Assembly: GCA_964612855.1 (NCBI GenBank)
Contig: CAZTDR010000097.1
Coordinates: 1 to 7,071 of the forward strand
DNA: 7,071 nucleotides
DNA from: DATIJJ01 sp964612855
Lineage (GTDB): Bacteria > Pseudomonadota > Gammaproteobacteria > DSM-16500
Direction of reading: 5' to 3'
Below, piece after piece: positions 6,289 to 7,071 of this stretch. How positions within the stretch are numbered: position 1 is the stretch's first letter; every line of letters begins with the position of its first letter. The notes under the pieces were generated by a model. It saw only the letters and a list, made by a program, of their open reading frames with translations, was not told where the DNA came from and did no database searches. The translations under genes and the position numbers were made by a program.

Positions 6289-6934
6289 TTGAAATAATTT
6301 GGTCCCCCGCGCCCTTCGTCACGGTTAATTTTTCGATAGCAATTCCTGACAAATTATTGGTAGTCGGGATTCTGACAACCAATGCTTGCATGACAAGCGG
6401 CAGCGTTGTTCCTTTAGCCACACTACTATAATTAAGATTCAACGGCATTTGAATAAGCCATCCATAGGTATTACTGGGCAAGAGTCCTTGATTTAAAATA
6501 AAAGGCGCCCCGCCTGGTACTGCCGTTACAAATAATTTTCCCGATAAGACGGCATTATAGTCAGCATACATCTTAAGTTGATCTAAAAAATTCTTCCAAC
6601 CGTTTACAGTAAAGTATTGTGATGCGCTTTGTTGCTTCGAATTATAATTGACAAAATCAATGCTGAACACTTTTGGCAAGGCGTCACTGATCCATTGAAT
6701 TAAATCCGGTTGAGATAAATAGGGCTTATCAACAGAGACCGGCAACAAGGTTCTAAATTCATCTCCCGTTGCAAAAGTCACAGGCGTTGGCTTCGATAAG
6801 AATAAATAGAGAGAAGTACTGATTAACAAAGCAATCGCAACTAACAAGCCGCCTGCAGCAATTAACGCTTTGTAGTAACCGTCGCGATAGAAGTCATCTC
6901 TAAGCTCAATAACCTGTAACTCTCCTTCAGCCAT
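6281..6934 (-). CDS. icmL: IcmL/DotI, VirB8-like inner-membrane Dot/Icm protein
   Basis: A 217-residue bitopic protein, close to the roughly 212 of L. pneumophila DotI. It has a short cytoplasmic N-terminus (1-20), one membrane segment (about 23-47, YKALIAAGGLLVAIALLIST) and a periplasmic domain (about 50-217) of the DotI/TraM family, structurally related to VirB8. Recognisable stretches are QPDLIQWISDALPKVFSIDF (75-94), the YFTVNGWKNFLDQL segment (107-120) and LLPSNTYGWLIQMPL (151-165). In Legionella, DotI forms an inner-membrane complex with its short paralogue DotJ (IcmM). The frame can be opened at TTG 6949, but the GAGGA ribosome site (6938-6942) lies inside that extension, so ATG 6934 is the start. 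It is the first gene of the visible operon and overlaps icmK by 8 nt. No icmM lies within the 137 nt upstream. Coxiella, as I recall, carries two icmL copies instead, so a second copy could lie outside the window. Confidence 0.95.
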   Translation of the reverse strand: MAEGELQVIELRDDFYRDGYYKALIAAGGLLVAIALLISTSLYLFLSKPTPVTFATGDEFRTLLPVSVDKPYLSQPDLIQWISDALPKVFSIDFVNYNSKQQSASQYFTVNGWKNFLDQLKMYADYNAVLSGKLFVTAVPGGAPFILNQGLLPSNTYGWLIQMPLNLNYSSVAKGTTLPLVMQALVVRIPTTNNLSGIAIEKLTVTKGAGDQIISNE

Positions 6935-6942
6935 CGTTCCTC
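6935..6942 (-). promoter_or_regulatory. Ribosome binding site that sets the icmL start
   Basis: On the minus strand GAGGA (6938-6942) is followed by ACG and ATG at 6934. No comparable purine site precedes the in-frame TTG at 6949, which lies upstream of this ribosome site. The spacing is on the short side but acceptable. Confidence 0.75.
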
Positions 6943-6973
6943 GCTTCAAAATAGCGAAAATTTACCTGAAATT

Positions 6974-7002
6974 AGTATATAGAAATGAGAGAAAGTTGTA
7001 TA
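6974..7002 (-). promoter_or_regulatory. Candidate sigma70 promoter of the icmLKE operon
   Basis: On the minus strand TATACA (6997-7002, four of six to TTGACA) and TATACT (6974-6979, five of six to TATAAT) are 17 nt apart, with an A/T- and pyrimidine-rich spacer. Transcription would start near 6967, giving a leader of about 33 nt before ATG 6934. The GC-rich imperfect palindrome at 7003-7017 abuts the -35 box directly. Support is from motif match and spacing only. Confidence 0.55.
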
Positions 7003-7017
7003 CACCGGGCCCGGGTG
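7003..7017. repeat. GC-rich imperfect palindrome next to the icmL promoter
   Basis: CACCGGGCCCGGGTG contains a perfect 10-bp palindrome CCGGGCCCGG (7005-7014) that extends outward if one base is bulged. It stands out against the AT-rich surroundings and sits immediately upstream of the candidate -35 box. It could be part of the dispersed repeat that continues to 7071, an operator, or the end of an upstream terminator. Confidence 0.45.
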
Positions 7018-7039
7018 GTTCTTCATTGTCATCCACCTC

Positions 7040-7071
7040 CGTCATCCCCGAATGCTTTTGTCGGGGATCTC
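7040..7071. repeat. Dispersed REP-like palindromic repeat (right edge)
   Basis: An 8-bp perfect inverted repeat, ATCCCCGA (7044-7051) and TCGGGGAT (7061-7068), with a 9-nt loop, preceded by CCGTC and followed by CTC at the window end. The form GTCATCCCCG...CGGGGATCT is a common extragenic repeat type in proteobacteria including intracellular ones. It is non-coding and lies upstream of icmL, so it marks the boundary of the cassette and may serve as a terminator or messenger-end hairpin for the gene outside the window. Confidence 0.6.

Noticed and set aside
6935..6949. N-terminal extension of IcmL starting at TTG 6949
   Set aside because: The GAGGA ribosome site for ATG 6934 lies inside this extension and no site precedes the TTG.
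6955..6975. CpxR-type site (GTAAA-N5-GTAAA) upstream of icmL
   Set aside because: A single GTAAA is present on the minus strand (CAGGTAAATTTT) but no second half-site at the expected spacing.
1..7071. A wholly new secretion or defence system
   Set aside because: All seven genes match Dot/Icm families in the known order, so the window is a variant of an established type IVB system rather than something undescribed.

Overview
The window is a compact stretch of a Dot/Icm type IVB secretion system (T4BSS) gene cluster, with every gene on the minus strand. Read in the direction of transcription (high to low coordinates), the order is icmL/dotI, icmK/dotH, icmE/dotG, icmG/dotF, icmC/dotE, icmD/dotP, icmJ/dotN. 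This is the order known from Legionella pneumophila and Coxiella burnetii, so the source is most likely a gammaproteobacterium of the order Legionellales. The icmE/dotG central domain is not the decapeptide-repeat type I remember from L. pneumophila, and no icmM/dotJ precedes icmL. Both points lean toward the Coxiellaceae side (Coxiella, Rickettsiella, Diplorickettsia, Aquicella, Berkiella and similar intracellular bacteria), but the genus cannot be settled from the sequence alone.

Layout. Positions 7071 to about 7003 hold non-coding GC-rich palindromic repeats. A good sigma70-like promoter (6974-7002) then leads into icmL (start corrected to ATG 6934), icmK (8-nt overlap) and icmE (TAATG overlap), which form a tightly coupled block. 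A 151-bp AT-rich gap (2806-2956) separates icmE from icmG. icmG and icmC are 38 bp apart. A 109-bp gap with a near-consensus promoter (1126-1154) separates icmC from icmD (start corrected to ATG 1095). icmJ follows icmD by 15 bp. Positions 1-96 after icmJ hold a double-hairpin repeat and no recognisable start of icmB/dotO, the usual next gene.

How the genes work together. DotH, DotG and DotF are envelope-spanning core components: DotH is exported to the periplasm and outer membrane, DotG is the VirB10-like inner-to-outer-membrane channel subunit, and DotF is an inner-membrane protein with a periplasmic domain. DotI is an inner-membrane VirB8-like subunit. DotE and DotP are small related polytopic membrane proteins. 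DotN is a zinc-binding adaptor of the type IV coupling complex (with DotL and IcmS/IcmW) that receives effectors. Together they export effector proteins into a eukaryotic host cell.

The system is known rather than new. The less ordinary parts are the exact 71-residue helical repeats in DotG, the nuclease-like but apparently catalytically dead zinc fold in DotN, a probable private promoter for icmD(-icmJ), and dispersed palindromic repeats at both edges of the cassette. All coding frames are intact; I see no frameshift, insertion sequence, tRNA, rRNA or CRISPR array.
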